Translations under genes and position numbers: made by a program
The notes under the pieces: generated by a model
The model's database searches: none
What the model was told of the DNA's origin: nothing
What the model saw: only the letters and a program-made list of their open reading frames with translations
Shown here: piece after piece, positions 53,368-63,422 of the stretch
How the letters are laid out: every line of letters begins with the position of its first letter
How positions within the stretch are numbered: the stretch's first letter is position 1
Assembly: GCF_003111685.1 (NCBI RefSeq)
Contig: NZ_CP022194.1
Span: 1 to 64,000, forward strand
Origin: Alloyangia pacifica
Lineage (GTDB): Bacteria; Pseudomonadota; Alphaproteobacteria; Rhodobacterales; Rhodobacteraceae
DNA: 64,000 bases
Direction: 5' to 3'

Positions 53368-54447
53368 TCAGCCCCCCTGCCCCGCGCACCCCAGCCAGAC
53401 CGCGCTTGCCAGCATCCGCCGTACCACGCCGGGCTGGCCGCTCACCCCCATCCGTGCGAAGATCTGCTTGGAGCAGCTGCGCGCGGTCTCCAGGGTCCAG
53501 CCCAGCTCCTGCGCCGCCTCCGAAAGGCTCAGCCCGTCGCAGAGGCAGGCCGCGAGCCTGGCCTCGCTTCGGCTGAGGCCGAAAGCGGCACAGAGCTGCG
53601 CCAGGGGCAGCGCCCGGGCCGAGAGGGCATGGCGCACCCGGCCGACCAGCAGTGGCTCGCCCGCCGGGGCCTCGCGCCCGAGCATCAGCTCGACCCGCGG
53701 CGTGCGTGACAGCAGCACCGGCAGGGCCGCCCCCTCCGCCGCCTTCGCCAGCGCCAAGCGCAGCGCCGCCGCCTCGGGCTCGGGCAGGGGCAGCCGTCCG
53801 TCGGCGCGCAGCGGCAGGCCCATCGCCTCGAGCCGCTCCGTCAGACCCTCGGCGAGGGCGGTCACCTGCCCGGCGGGGGAGAAGAGCAGCCAGCCCGCGC
53901 CGAGATCGCCGGCCAACCCGCGGTCGAGCGCCGCCCGGGCGCGCGCCTGCTGCAGCTGCCGCCAGCCCCCCATGGCGAGGCCGAGATAGGGGGTGAGATT
54001 GGCCAGCTGCAGGCCGTCGACGGCGCGGAAATCCTCGCCGCGGCGGCGCAGGGCCAGCAGGACGCGGGCGCCCGGGGTGCCGCCAGACCCACCCGCCCCG
54101 CCGCGACCGAGGCGCCAGCGCAGGGCGCGCAGGGGCAGCGCCTCGCCTTGCCCCGCCGGCTCCCCCGCCCCCGGCTCCGGCAGGTCGACCTGCGAATAGA
54201 CCCGGCCGCTGCGCATGCGCTCGACCACGCTCTCGGGCGGGCCTTCCCAGGCCGGGCCGATGTGCCAGCCCGACACCGGGCTGCCGGGCCAGAAAAGCCG
54301 CAAGAGCGCGCTCTCGGCCTGCGTGGCAGCGGCGAGCCGGGCGAGGAAATGCTGCCAGAGGCCCTCTTCACTCTCCCCGGCCTCTGCCCCCGATGTGCCC
54401 ATGGATGCGGCAAAGAGCGCCGCGAGGATCTCGGTTTCGCCCGACAT
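53368..54447 (-). CDS. LuxR-type helix-turn-helix transcriptional regulator
   Basis: This 359-residue protein starts at ATG 54447. The C-terminal 65 residues hold a LuxR-type HTH ([47 protein letters not shown]). The N-terminal 280 residues match no sensor domain I know; no phospho-acceptor receiver motif is seen. It sits between EPS export and sulfate-activation genes and is divergent from cysD, so it may control either. Confidence 0.8.
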   Translation of the reverse strand: MSGETEILAALFAASMGTSGAEAGESEEGLWQHFLARLAAATQAESALLRLFWPGSPVSGWHIGPAWEGPPESVVERMRSGRVYSQVDLPEPGAGEPAGQGEALPLRALRWRLGRGGAGGSGGTPGARVLLALRRRGEDFRAVDGLQLANLTPYLGLAMGGWRQLQQARARAALDRGLAGDLGAGWLLFSPAGQVTALAEGLTERLEAMGLPLRADGRLPLPEPEAAALRLALAKAAEGAALPVLLSRTPRVELMLGREAPAGEPLLVGRVRHALSARALPLAQLCAAFGLSRSEARLAACLCDGLSLSEAAQELGWTLETARSCSKQIFARMGVSGQPGVVRRMLASAVWLGCAGQGG

Positions 54448-54471
54448 GTCCTGCCTTCTCGCCAGATACCC

Positions 54472-54481
54472 CCCATATGGG
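54472..54481. promoter_or_regulatory. CCCATATGGG palindrome between divergent genes
   Basis: A perfect 10-bp palindrome lies in the roughly 100-base space between the LuxR-type gene and cysD. It could be a binding site for the regulator, but a palindrome this short could also be chance. Confidence 0.35.
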
Positions 54482-54547
54482 AGATTTTTCGCATCCGCAG
54501 CAAGGGTAGATGAGGCCTTCAGTACAGTTCCGACCAGAGGCCCCCCG

Positions 54548-55453
54548 ATGGACACCAAGACCCTCACCCACCTGCAGCGCCTGGAAGCCGAAAGCATTCA
54601 CATCCTGCGCGAGGTCGTCGCCGAGGCCGAGAACCCGGTCATGCTCTACAGCGTCGGCAAGGACAGCGCCGTCATGCTGCACCTGGCGAAAAAGGCCTTC
54701 TACCCCTCCCCGCCGCCCTTCCCGCTGCTGCATGTGGACACCACCTGGAAGTTCCAGGACATGTACAAGCTGCGCGACAAGGCCGCCGCCGACGCGGGCA
54801 TGGAGCTGCTGGTCTACCAGAACCCCGAGGCGAAAGAGCGCGGCATCAACCCCTTCGACCACGGCGGTCTGCACACCGACATGTGGAAGACCGAAGGGCT
54901 GAAGCAGGCGCTCGACAAGTATGGCTTCGACGTGGCCTTCGGCGGCGCCCGCCGCGACGAGGAGAAATCCCGCGCCAAGGAGCGCGTCTTCTCCTTCCGC
55001 TCGGCCAACCACCGCTGGGATCCGAAGAACCAGCGCCCGGAACTCTGGCGGCTCTACAACGCCCGCAAGACCAAGGGCGAGAGCGTGCGGGTCTTCCCGA
55101 TCTCCAACTGGACCGAACTCGACATCTGGCAGTACATCCACCTCGAGAACATCGAGATCGTGCCGCTCTATTTCTCGCAGCCGCGCCCGACGGTGGAACG
55201 CGACGGGCTGCTGCTGATGGTCGACGACGACCGCTTCCCGCTGAAGGACGGCGAAGAGCCGGTCATGCGCTCGATCCGCTTCCGCACGCTCGGCTGCTAC
55301 CCGCTGACCGGCGCCGTGGAGAGCGAGGCGCAGACCCTGCCTGAGGTCATCCAGGAGATGCTGCTGACCACCACCTCGGAACGCCAGGGCCGGGCGATCG
55401 ACCACGATCAGGCCGCCTCGATGGAGAAGAAGAAGCAGGAAGGCTATTTCTGA
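54548..55453 (+). CDS. cysD: Sulfate adenylyltransferase subunit 2
   Basis: This 301-residue protein of the PAPS-reductase/ATP-sulfurylase fold has the PP-loop [13 protein letters not shown] at about 34, [15 protein letters not shown] and [11 protein letters not shown]. With CysN it makes adenylyl sulfate from ATP and sulfate. Its product feeds the APS kinase domain of the next gene. Its presence in an EPS island with sulfotransferases suggests dedicated supply of activated sulfate. Confidence 0.95.
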   Translation: MDTKTLTHLQRLEAESIHILREVVAEAENPVMLYSVGKDSAVMLHLAKKAFYPSPPPFPLLHVDTTWKFQDMYKLRDKAAADAGMELLVYQNPEAKERGINPFDHGGLHTDMWKTEGLKQALDKYGFDVAFGGARRDEEKSRAKERVFSFRSANHRWDPKNQRPELWRLYNARKTKGESVRVFPISNWTELDIWQYIHLENIEIVPLYFSQPRPTVERDGLLLMVDDDRFPLKDGEEPVMRSIRFRTLGCYPLTGAVESEAQTLPEVIQEMLLTTTSERQGRAIDHDQAASMEKKKQEGYF

Positions 55454-55511
55454 GCGCCGCGACAGCGCCGCGCCACCCTCCCCTTCCAGCCCCAGTTTTC
55501 AGGGACACGCC

Positions 55512-57419
55512 ATGACCACCCAGGACCCCATCTACAAGACCGACGCGCTGATCGCCGAGGACATCGATGCCTATCTCGAGGCGCACCAGCACAAGACCAT
55601 GCTGCGCTTCATCACCTGCGGCTCCGTCGATGACGGCAAGTCGACGCTGATCGGCCGCCTGCTCTACGACAGCAAGATGATCTTCGAGGACCAGCTCGCC
55701 GCGCTGGAATCCGACTCCAAGCGCTCGGGCACGCAAGGCGAAGAGATCGACTTCGCACTGCTCGTCGACGGGCTCGCCGCCGAGCGCGAGCAGGGCATCA
55801 CCATCGACGTCGCCTACCGCTTCTTCGCCACCGAAAAGCGCAAGTTCATCGTCGCCGACACCCCCGGCCACGAGCAGTACACCCGCAACATGGTGACCGG
55901 CGCCTCGACCGCCGATCTCGCGGTGATCCTGATCGACGCGCGCAAGGGCGTGCTGACCCAGACCCGCCGCCACAGCTACATCGTCAACATGCTCGGCATC
56001 CGCCACGTGGTGCTGGCGGTCAACAAGATGGATCTGGTCGGCTACGAGCAGGAGACCTTCGAGCGCATCGTCGCCGACTACCGCGCCTTCGCCGAGAGCA
56101 TCGGCATCGAGAGCTTCACCGCCATGCCGATCTCGGGCTTCAAGGGCGACAACATCACCGGCCCGAGCGAGAACACCCCCTGGTACGACGGCCCGGCGCT
56201 GCTGCCGCTGCTGGAAGAGGTCGAGGTCGAGGACACCCGCGACCAGGCCGGCCCGTTCCGCATGCAGGTGCAATGGGTGAACCGCCCCAACCTCGACTTC
56301 CGCGGCTTTGCCGGGATGATCGCCTCGGGCCAGCTGCGCCCGGGCGATCCGGTGCGGGTGCTGGCCTCGGGCAAGACCTCGACGGTGGCGCGCATCGTCA
56401 GCATGGACGGCGACAAGGATCTGGCGGTGGCCGGCGAGTCGGTCACCATCACCCTCGCCGACGAGATCGACTGCTCGCGCGGCCAGGTGATCGTCGCGGC
56501 GCAGGCGCCGCTCGAGGTCGCCGACCAGTTCGAGAGCACGATCGTCTGGATGGACGAAAGCGAGCTGGTGCCGGGCCGCGCCTACTGGCTGAAGATCGGC
56601 ACCCAGACCGTTTCGGCCACCGTCGCCGAGCCCAAGTACGAGGTGAACGTCAACACCCAGGAGCACCTCGCGAGCAAGACGCTCGATCTCAACGCCATCG
56701 GCGTGGCCAATATCACCACCGACCGCGAGATCCCCTTTGCCCCCTACGCCGAGAACCGCGACCTCGGCGGCTTCATCCTGATCGACAAGCTGACCAACCA
56801 CACGGTCGCCGCGGGGCTGCTGCATTTCGCGCTGCGCCGGGCGCAGAACGTGCATTGGCAGGCCACCGACATCGGCCGTGAGCACCACGCCTCGATGAAG
56901 CACCAGAAGCCCGCCGTGCTCTGGCTCACCGGCCTCTCGGGCTCGGGCAAGTCGACCATCGCCAATATCGTCGAGAAGAAGCTGGCGCGGATGAACCGCC
57001 ACACCTTCCTTCTGGACGGCGACAACGTGCGCCATGGGCTCAACAAGGACCTCGGCTTCACCGAGGCCGACCGGGTGGAAAACATCCGCCGCGTCGGCGA
57101 GGTGGCCAAGCTGATGACCGACGCGGGTCTCATCGTGATCACCGCCTTTATCTCGCCGTTCCGCTCGGAGCGCGACATGGTGCGCGGCATGATGCAGCCG
57201 GGCGAATTCGTCGAGGTCTTCGTCGACACGCCGCTCGAGGTGGCCGAGGGCCGCGACGTGAAGGGTCTCTACGCCAAGGCCCGCGCGGGCCAGCTGAAGA
57301 ACTTCACCGGCATCGACAGCCCCTACGAGCACCCGGAATCGCCGGAGCTGCGCATCGACACCACCGAGATGACGCCCGAGGAAGCCGCGGACCTGATCAT
57401 CGCGCGGCTGATCCCGTAA
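55512..57419 (+). CDS. cysNC: Bifunctional sulfate adenylyltransferase subunit 1/adenylylsulfate kinase
   Basis: A 635-residue fusion (NodQ-type). The N-terminal GTPase part has [10 protein letters not shown] (about 36), [12 protein letters not shown] and NKMDLV, then elongation-factor-like beta barrels. From about 465 an APS kinase domain begins with P-loop GLSGSGKST and ends before RLIP. The product is PAPS, the donor used by the sulfotransferases at 40691 and 61122. Confidence 0.95.
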   Translation: MTTQDPIYKTDALIAEDIDAYLEAHQHKTMLRFITCGSVDDGKSTLIGRLLYDSKMIFEDQLAALESDSKRSGTQGEEIDFALLVDGLAAEREQGITIDVAYRFFATEKRKFIVADTPGHEQYTRNMVTGASTADLAVILIDARKGVLTQTRRHSYIVNMLGIRHVVLAVNKMDLVGYEQETFERIVADYRAFAESIGIESFTAMPISGFKGDNITGPSENTPWYDGPALLPLLEEVEVEDTRDQAGPFRMQVQWVNRPNLDFRGFAGMIASGQLRPGDPVRVLASGKTSTVARIVSMDGDKDLAVAGESVTITLADEIDCSRGQVIVAAQAPLEVADQFESTIVWMDESELVPGRAYWLKIGTQTVSATVAEPKYEVNVNTQEHLASKTLDLNAIGVANITTDREIPFAPYAENRDLGGFILIDKLTNHTVAAGLLHFALRRAQNVHWQATDIGREHHASMKHQKPAVLWLTGLSGSGKSTIANIVEKKLARMNRHTFLLDGDNVRHGLNKDLGFTEADRVENIRRVGEVAKLMTDAGLIVITAFISPFRSERDMVRGMMQPGEFVEVFVDTPLEVAEGRDVKGLYAKARAGQLKNFTGIDSPYEHPESPELRIDTTEMTPEEAADLIIARLIP

Positions 57420-57444
57420 GGGAGAGGCTCGCTGAAATACGAAA

Positions 57445-57472
57445 GGCCCCGGCGCAGCGCCGGGGCCTTTTT
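57445..57472 (+). terminator. Rho-independent terminator after cysNC
   Basis: GGCCCCGGC, a 5-base loop and GCCGGGGCC form a perfect 9-bp stem at 57445-57467, followed by TTTTT. It lies 25 bases after the cysNC stop. Confidence 0.9.
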
Positions 57473-57594
57473 GCATGGCACGCCGGGCCCCTGCCCGGCG
57501 TGATCACGGATCCGTGCGAGGCCTGGTGGAAACTTTTCTCGGCAACCTTCCGTGTCTCCTCCGGTGCGACCACTGATGAGAGAGGAGATCACCA

Positions 57595-59553
57595 ATGGCC
57601 CACCTGGCGCCTTCCTACCGGTCCTTCGAGACCTTCCTGTCCGGGGCTGATGCCTTCTGGACCGTCGACTTCACCGCCCTGAACAGCTCCGGCGTCAAGG
57701 CCTCCGCGGTCCTTACCATGGCCACCGAGGAGGATGGCAGCGCCTATCTCAACGTGGCCATCGCGGCCAGCGGGATGACCCCGTCGCAGACCCATGCGCA
57801 GCATATCCACGGGCTCTTCGACGAGGGCGGCAACCCGATCGACTCGACCGCCCCCACGCTGGCCGATGACGCCGATGCCGACGGCATGGTCGAGGTGATC
57901 GAGGGGCTCGGCCAATACGGCGACGTGCTGCTGCCGCTGGTCTCGGCCGCGGATGGCGCCATGCCCATGGCCGACAGCAGCGGCATGCTGGCCTTCGTCC
58001 AGAGCTACGACTTGGGCAATGACGAGAATTTCTTCAGCCCGGTGTCGATGACCGATTACACCGCCGAGGATCTCATGCCGCTGACCCTGCGCGAGATCGT
58101 GCTGCACGGGGTGCAGGTGCCTGACGGCATCGGCGAAGGCACCGGCGGCGAGGTCGACGGCGGCACCAACGGCTATACCGGCATCCTGCCCGCCGCCGCC
58201 GGCGACATCGAGAGCGCCAGCTTCGAGGAGGCCATGGCGCTCTTCGCCGCGCAGCGCGCCATGACCTCGGGGCGCATCACCCTGACCGAGGGCGACGACA
58301 GCTTCAACGCCGGCCCCGGCGATGACTTCATCGACGCCCGCGGCGGCAACGACAGCATCGCCGCCGGTGCCGACAATGACACGGTCTCGGGCGGCACCGG
58401 CCGCGACGTGCTGCATGGCGGCGCGGGAGAGGACCTCGTCGATGCCTCGGTCGAGGACGACAACTTGGCCGATGCCGCCGATGGCGGTGCCGCGGGCGGG
58501 CTGATGCTCTCGGACTACGACAACGGCCTCGCCGGGGGCGCGGGCAATGACGTGATCCGCGGCCGCGCCGGGGACGACATCCTCACCGGGGACGACGACA
58601 GCCGCGTCGCTGACGCGCTTGGCCTGACCTTCGACGCCAGCGCCGACGGCTCCGACACGATCTACGGCGGCGCCGGCAACGACGAGATCCACACCGGCAG
58701 CTGGGCCGACGGCGACCAGGGCCTGGTCAATGCCTCGACCGGCATGATGGCCGACTGGGCCTCGGGCGGCATGGGCAACGACATCCTGCGCGGCGCGGGC
58801 GGCAATGACACGCTCTACGGCGACCAGGGCGCGGACAACATCGGCGGCGGCGGCGGCGATGACATGATCTACGGCGATTTCGCCACCACGGGCAGCGCCG
58901 AGGTGGAAAGCGGTCAGATCATCCGCCTCTACCAGGCCGCCTTCGACCGCGCCCCCGACGCGGGGGGCTTCTACAACTGGACCGAACGGCTGGAGACCGG
59001 CGAGCTCTCGCTCGGGCAGGTGGCCTCGGGCTTCACCGGCAGCGCCGAGTTCACCCGCGACTACGGCGGGCTGGACAATGCCGCCTATGTCGACGCGCTC
59101 TACATGAACGTTCTGGACCGCGGCGCCGACGCGCAGGGTCTGGCGAACTGGACCGCCCGTCTCGACGGCGGCATGAGCCGGGCCGAGGTGCTGCTCGGCT
59201 TCTCCGAAAGCCCCGAGTTCCGCATGTCGATGGCCGATGACATCACCGACTGGGTGATGGAGCAGGGCACCGACGACGTGCTGATGGGCGATGGCGGGGC
59301 AAACACGCTCTCGGGCGGGCTGCTCTCGGACCGCTTCGTCTTTGGCGCCGAGGCCGGCAGCAGCCATGATGTGACCGATCTCGAGAGCTGGGACATGCTC
59401 GACTTCAGCGCCTTCGGCTACGGCAGCGCGGAGGCGGCCATGGAGCAGATGACCGAGGTCGGCGACGATCTGGTCTTCATGGATCAGGACGTCACGGTCA
59501 CGCTGCACGACACGGCGATGGCCGATCTGAACGCCGGTATGGTGCTGGTCTGA
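57595..59553 (+). CDS. RTX-repeat secreted protein with CHRD-like and DUF4214 regions
   Basis: This 652-residue acidic protein has no Sec signal. Residues 1-190 include a TPSQTHAQHIHG-type motif, as in CHRD domains. From about 235 to 430 there are about ten calcium-binding nonapeptide repeats of the type GGxGxDxUx (for example GGAGNDVIR and GAGGNDTLYG). Two DUF4214-like units then follow (IIRLYQAAFDRAPDAGGF, YMNVLDRGADAQGLANW), and the last 70 residues resemble a type I secretion signal. It is probably an extracellular calcium-binding adhesin or matrix protein tied to the EPS. Confidence 0.82.
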   Translation: MAHLAPSYRSFETFLSGADAFWTVDFTALNSSGVKASAVLTMATEEDGSAYLNVAIAASGMTPSQTHAQHIHGLFDEGGNPIDSTAPTLADDADADGMVEVIEGLGQYGDVLLPLVSAADGAMPMADSSGMLAFVQSYDLGNDENFFSPVSMTDYTAEDLMPLTLREIVLHGVQVPDGIGEGTGGEVDGGTNGYTGILPAAAGDIESASFEEAMALFAAQRAMTSGRITLTEGDDSFNAGPGDDFIDARGGNDSIAAGADNDTVSGGTGRDVLHGGAGEDLVDASVEDDNLADAADGGAAGGLMLSDYDNGLAGGAGNDVIRGRAGDDILTGDDDSRVADALGLTFDASADGSDTIYGGAGNDEIHTGSWADGDQGLVNASTGMMADWASGGMGNDILRGAGGNDTLYGDQGADNIGGGGGDDMIYGDFATTGSAEVESGQIIRLYQAAFDRAPDAGGFYNWTERLETGELSLGQVASGFTGSAEFTRDYGGLDNAAYVDALYMNVLDRGADAQGLANWTARLDGGMSRAEVLLGFSESPEFRMSMADDITDWVMEQGTDDVLMGDGGANTLSGGLLSDRFVFGAEAGSSHDVTDLESWDMLDFSAFGYGSAEAAMEQMTEVGDDLVFMDQDVTVTLHDTAMADLNAGMVLV

Positions 59554-59597
59554 GGCGGCGGGCCCTCCGGCCCAGCTCACCCCCCTCAATCCTCCAA

Positions 59598-59627
59598 GGG
59601 ATCGCGGCCCCGCCGCGGTCCCTTTTT
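59598..59627 (+). terminator. Rho-independent terminator after the RTX gene
   Basis: GGGATCGCGG pairs with CCGCGGTCCC (one G-T pair), followed by TTTTT. It lies 45 bases after the stop. Confidence 0.85.
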
Positions 59628-59852
59628 CATGCCCGGCGTGGTGAAAAGCACCAGAGAGTTCTGCCCTTTTCGTCAGAGGCACTGCCTCTGGCCGGACTCC
59701 CCATGGAGACGCGGCCCCTCGCTGCCCCTGGCGCGAGTGTCCACAGTGCGGACCACAGCGGCACTGCGCTGCGGCTCCGCCAACGACAGCTTCTGGAGTC
59801 CGCCAAAAGACGACGCACGACCCACATAGAAAAATCAGGTTAAAAACTCGAC

Positions 59853-60218
59853 TTAGAGGGCAGCTCCACAACGCCCATCTTCAATCGCGTAGGCTTCCAA
59901 TACGTATCGGCCCACCACGCCTCCTGAAACTATGCGGACTGCGATGAATTCCGGTTCTTCGATGTCTGTCTGCTGCTGCACAAATGGAATGACAAACGGC
60001 GCATAGTGATTGCAAAGCCCCAGCAAAAGATCATCCAAGTTGCCACCGCCGAACAAACCTTCTGGGACTGGATCAGGTTGTATGCGCATCTCAATGCCCT
60101 TGCCGTGAGACGCGTGGTCCAAGACACCAGTATCAACCAACTTCCACTCAATATCCTGCGCTGAGGCGTTCGAGGCAGCCAGAACCAATATGCTTGCTAG
60201 AACTCTACCGATCTTCAT
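59853..60218 (-). CDS. Small secreted protein of unknown function
   Basis: This 121-residue protein has a signal peptide (VLASILVLAASNASAQ), Cys residues near the middle and end, and no known family. G+C is lower than in its neighbours, and the sequence on both sides (59628-59852 and 60219-60536) holds no gene I can see. This suggests a recently inserted single gene. AGAAGGG stands 6 bases before the ATG. Confidence 0.65.
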   Translation of the reverse strand: MKIGRVLASILVLAASNASAQDIEWKLVDTGVLDHASHGKGIEMRIQPDPVPEGLFGGGNLDDLLLGLCNHYAPFVIPFVQQQTDIEEPEFIAVRIVSGGVVGRYVLEAYAIEDGRCGAAL

Positions 60219-60536
60219 TGGAAACCCTTCTGGTGTAAGCTACTTAGACTTCCCTGTTTAGCCACCTTGCGGTCATTGAAGCAACGCGCAGTATCCGTAG
60301 CTGTGGGCTTCCCGTGTTGCCGTTCGCCGCGCGCTGCGCGAACGGCAGTGACCTGCCCCGAATCCCTGAAACAGATCGCCATGTGGTCAAAATGGCCGCA
60401 GCCCCCCGGAAATGCCGAAGCCTCCCAGCCCTTGCTTGACCGGTGCGGGAGCGGCTTCGCATAGTTGGGGTCAGGGAGCGGCCCCGAATGTTCTGGCAGC
60501 GCCGGGGCCGGGCAGAGCAGGCAGGGAAGACAAAAG
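60219..60536. other. Gap with no recognised gene
   Basis: About 320 bases between two divergent genes. Both strands have long open frames, but their codon use and lack of ribosome sites argue against coding. It probably contains the promoter of the methyltransferase-like gene. Confidence 0.4.
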
Positions 60537-61103
60537 ATGAAAATCGTGATGACCGCAGAAGAGATCGCTCTGCTCGAGAATTTCATGCGCCAGAGCCAGA
60601 GCTACTTCGAGTTCGGCATGGGCGGCAGCACCTGCCTCGCGGCCCGCACCGTGCAGCGGCGGATCTCGGCGATCGACAGCGACCTGCAATGGGTGGAGAA
60701 CGTGCGCAGCGCGATCGGCGCCGCGGCCCCGGCGGACAAGGAGATCGTCCTGAACCAGGTCGACATCGGCCGCACCGGTGAATGGGGCACCCCCATCGGG
60801 CGCGAGTCCGAGGACAAGTTCCCCGCCTATTCCAAGGCCATCCTCGCGCAGCCCGACGATGTCGATCTCTGCCTGGTCGACGGGCGCTTCCGGGTGTCAT
60901 GCTTTCTCACCAGCCTGCTGCACCTGCGTCCGGATGCGGTGCTGGCCATCCATGACTACATCCGGCCCGAGTACTTCGAGATCGAGAGCTTTGCCCGGCC
61001 GATTGCCGGCGTCGACACGCTGAAGCTCTTCGTCCGCCGGGCAGACGCGGACCTCGCGGCGCTGCAGAGCCGCGCCGAGGCAACCCGGCTCGATCCGCGC
61101 TAG
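60537..61103 (+). CDS. Rossmann-fold protein, methyltransferase-like
   Basis: This 188-residue protein starts at ATG 60537 (AGGGAAG upstream). YFEFGMGGSTCLAAR looks like motif I of class I SAM-dependent methyltransferases, followed by an acidic residue (SAIDSD), then an LCLVDGRFR motif and a conserved IHDYIRPEYF. No adenine-binding motif is certain. Such small proteins often modify sugars or lipids in polysaccharide clusters. It is convergent with the sulfotransferase gene. Confidence 0.65.
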   Translation: MKIVMTAEEIALLENFMRQSQSYFEFGMGGSTCLAARTVQRRISAIDSDLQWVENVRSAIGAAAPADKEIVLNQVDIGRTGEWGTPIGRESEDKFPAYSKAILAQPDDVDLCLVDGRFRVSCFLTSLLHLRPDAVLAIHDYIRPEYFEIESFARPIAGVDTLKLFVRRADADLAALQSRAEATRLDPR

Positions 61104-61121
61104 GCGCGGCCGGCCCCGGCG

Positions 61122-61949
61122 TCATCCGCGGGACAGGCGCTTTGCCTCTTCGTAGATCACCCGGTCGAGCCGCGTCAGCCGATCGAGCTCGGCGTCGATC
61201 TCGGGGGTGATCGCCTCGCGCACCACCTCTTCCATGTCCGGCAGGGCGCCATAGCTGCGCGACGAGCGGGCCCAGGGCAGCTCCTCGGGCATGGCGAGCC
61301 CGAGCCGGGCGCTCACCCGGCGGAAGAGCCCCGGCATGTCCTCGGTGATGCCCACCGTGTCGAACTCCGCCAGGTGGCTCAGCGCCGCGCTGAGCGCCTC
61401 CTCGTCGCTCAACCGCATCTCGCCGCGGGGGCCGACCCAATGCCGGCCAAGCAAGCTGCGGGCATAATAGTTGTCGGTGTCCGAGGGCAGCCCGCCGGTG
61501 CGGTGGCGCAGGAACTCCAGCAGCCCCAACTCCTTGGCCCTCCGCGGGCCGTGCAGGCCGCGCTCTTCGATCACCCGCCAGGAATGCGCCCGCCAAAAAT
61601 AGTAGAGCGACAGGATCCGCGCCTTGGGCTCGCGCAGCAAGGTGATCGCGTAGCGCGGCGCCGGGATTAGCCGGAAGCGCTCGTAATCCATGTGCGCCGA
61701 GACATAGCGGTAGGCCGCCAGCTGCGCTGGATCGAGCCGGTCGAGGTTGCGCAGCCGCTCGGGGCAGATCGTCTCGCGCAGGAAGTGCGGTACCAGGAAA
61801 TCGTGCAGCGAGGTGCCGCCGGTCTTCGGGAAGTGGAACAGCACCACCCGCTCGCGGATCGGCTCGGGCGGGCGCGGCGCCCCCCTGCCCCGGCCGAGCA
61901 GCCGTCCGGCCTTGTTTCGCAGCGAAACAATTCTGTCGAAGGTCAGCAT
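61122..61949 (-). CDS. Sulfotransferase family protein
   Basis: This 275-residue protein has the 5'-phosphosulfate loop FHFPKTGGTSLH at about 38 and the 3'-phosphate motif LLREPKARILSLYYFW at about 103, as in the family that modifies glycosaminoglycans. It starts 10 bases after the repA stop on the same strand, so it may be co-transcribed with the replication gene, an unusual arrangement. With the enzyme at 40691 it makes two PAPS-dependent sulfotransferases in the island. Confidence 0.82.
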   Translation of the reverse strand: MLTFDRIVSLRNKAGRLLGRGRGAPRPPEPIRERVVLFHFPKTGGTSLHDFLVPHFLRETICPERLRNLDRLDPAQLAAYRYVSAHMDYERFRLIPAPRYAITLLREPKARILSLYYFWRAHSWRVIEERGLHGPRRAKELGLLEFLRHRTGGLPSDTDNYYARSLLGRHWVGPRGEMRLSDEEALSAALSHLAEFDTVGITEDMPGLFRRVSARLGLAMPEELPWARSSRSYGALPDMEEVVREAITPEIDAELDRLTRLDRVIYEEAKRLSRG

Positions 61950-61959
61950 CTCTTCACCT

Positions 61960-62994
61960 TCACCGTTGCGCCTTCACCCAGCCAAGGAAGGCGGCGTCGG
62001 CATTGCCGAGGCGCGGGCGGCCGGTCTCTTCCCACCAGCCGCGCCAGCGGGCGGCGAGCGCGTGGACGTCGGCGCCGGGACGCAGGGCGCGGGCGGCCTC
62101 GAAGGCATCCTCCGACAGATGCGGTCCGGTGGTGGTGGCCGCGCGAGTGGCGCGCAGGCGCTCGATGACGATGAGGTCGCCCGGCAGCTCGCGCAGCACG
62201 TAGTCCGGCAGCGTCGCCTCGGCGATCATCTTGCGCAGCGCGGCGCGGAACACCCGCAGCGGCGCGGCGGAGCCGGACTTCTTGTGCAATGTGCCGACCG
62301 AGACCTGCCAGCTCGCCTGCTTGCCGCAATGCTTGCGCGCCAGCTCGTAGAGGCGCCGCTCGAGCGGCTTGCGCAGGCGGAAGTAGTCGCGGCTGAGGGT
62401 CAGTACCGATTTTGCCAGCACCGCGCGGAACAGCCATTCCGAGAGCGTCACCGTCACCGAGATCATCCGCCCGCCGCGCGAGCGGCGCACGATCTCCCAG
62501 CTCTCGATGAGGCCGAAGCCGCGGGTGGTCTCGAGGCCGCCGGTGGTCATGTTGGTGGTGATGCGGGTGCCGGCGAGCCGCTCGAAGGCGTCCTTGAGCC
62601 GGGTGTAGCCGTCGCCCGAGGTGTCGCGATTGGTGGCGACCAGCAGGTCATGCGCCTTGAGCTGCAGCGTGCGCGAGACCTCGCGGCCGGCGTTCAACGC
62701 CGCCATCAGCTGGCTGACGCAGTAGATGAGGATGTCCTTGTCGTGGATCGTGGCGCGGCCCTTGACCGAGGGGATGACGTCGATCTGCGTGCCGTTGTGC
62801 GCGTAGCTCAGCAGCCGCCGGTCGGGCCGAGTCGAGAGCGAGAAGATCGGGTGCTCCATCGAGCCGAGATCGTCCTTGGGCGCGGCATCGAAGATGTCAC
62901 AGACGAAGAAGTCGGCGGTCGGATGACGGTCGGGCAGCAGCCCGCCGCCGGAGTGGTCCGCCCCCTGCGCGGGAGGCTGTGTCGCTGCGCTCAT
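61960..62994 (-). CDS. repA: Plasmid replication initiator, RepA (RPA) family
   Basis: This 344-residue protein starts at ATG 62994 (AGGACGAG upstream; a GTG at 63090 in frame is less likely and lies in the DnaA box). It matches the RPA-type initiators of alphaproteobacterial plasmids: DFFVCDIFDAAPKDD, MEHPIFSLSTRPD, an SLST...Y core, SRDYFRLRKPLERRLYELARKHC (winged helix) and a C-terminal conserved block. It binds iterons at the origin between itself and parA. Confidence 0.9.
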   Translation of the reverse strand: MSAATQPPAQGADHSGGGLLPDRHPTADFFVCDIFDAAPKDDLGSMEHPIFSLSTRPDRRLLSYAHNGTQIDVIPSVKGRATIHDKDILIYCVSQLMAALNAGREVSRTLQLKAHDLLVATNRDTSGDGYTRLKDAFERLAGTRITTNMTTGGLETTRGFGLIESWEIVRRSRGGRMISVTVTLSEWLFRAVLAKSVLTLSRDYFRLRKPLERRLYELARKHCGKQASWQVSVGTLHKKSGSAAPLRVFRAALRKMIAEATLPDYVLRELPGDLIVIERLRATRAATTTGPHLSEDAFEAARALRPGADVHALAARWRGWWEETGRPRLGNADAAFLGWVKAQR

Positions 62995-63422
62995 CGTCTC
63001 GTCCTGCCTGCCCGGCCCCCGGTTTTTCGCGGCGGATCTGCGCCCGCCCGCTTTCGGGGTTTCAGTGACGCTCAGCCTAGTTTTATCCACAGTCCCCGTC
63101 CAGCCCGAGTTCGGGGGATCGGAGTCGCTTTGCCGTGGGTTCAGAGTCGGCTCAACGTGGGTTCAGAGTCGGAGCTGCGCGCAGCGATGCATTTTTGCCT
63201 TTCAGTATCAGGTGCTTAGAAAAGCACTTCCAAGACCGTAACGTATAAACTAACAAAAAATAACAACACCGCAGAAAAGGGCTGCCCTGGCTCGCAGCAA
63301 TCTGCCCTCTCCCAAAGCCGCGAATTTGCTGAGAAAATCTGTAGATGTGCAGCTTTTGCTTTCATGTGCGCAGTTTTTCGTTATCCTGCAAAAAACGCCA
63401 CACATAAAGGCCGAGCAGGGAC
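62995..63422. other. Plasmid origin region between repA and parA
   Basis: From left to right: a perfect DnaA box TTATCCACA at 63083-63091; a degenerate repeat then two exact 17-mers CGTGGGTTCAGAGTCGG at 63134-63150 and 63156-63172, 22 bp apart (iterons); an AT-rich stretch at about 63236-63270; and ATGTGC(N)CAGTTTTT-type repeats at 63345, 63364 and (inverted) 63389. This is the expected order for a RepA-type origin with divergent rep and par genes. Confidence 0.75.
63345..63405. promoter_or_regulatory. Candidate parA operator/parS-like repeats
   Basis: ATGTGCAGCTTTT (63345-63357), ATGTGCGCAGTTTTTCG (63364-63380) and an inverted partner at 63389-63405 stand directly upstream of parA. They suit autoregulation by the partition proteins or centromere binding. 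Confidence 0.5.

Noticed and set aside
57589..59871. A 760-codon minus-strand frame opposite the RTX gene
   Set aside because: Shadow of the Asp/Gly-rich repeats; no motif and no start signal.
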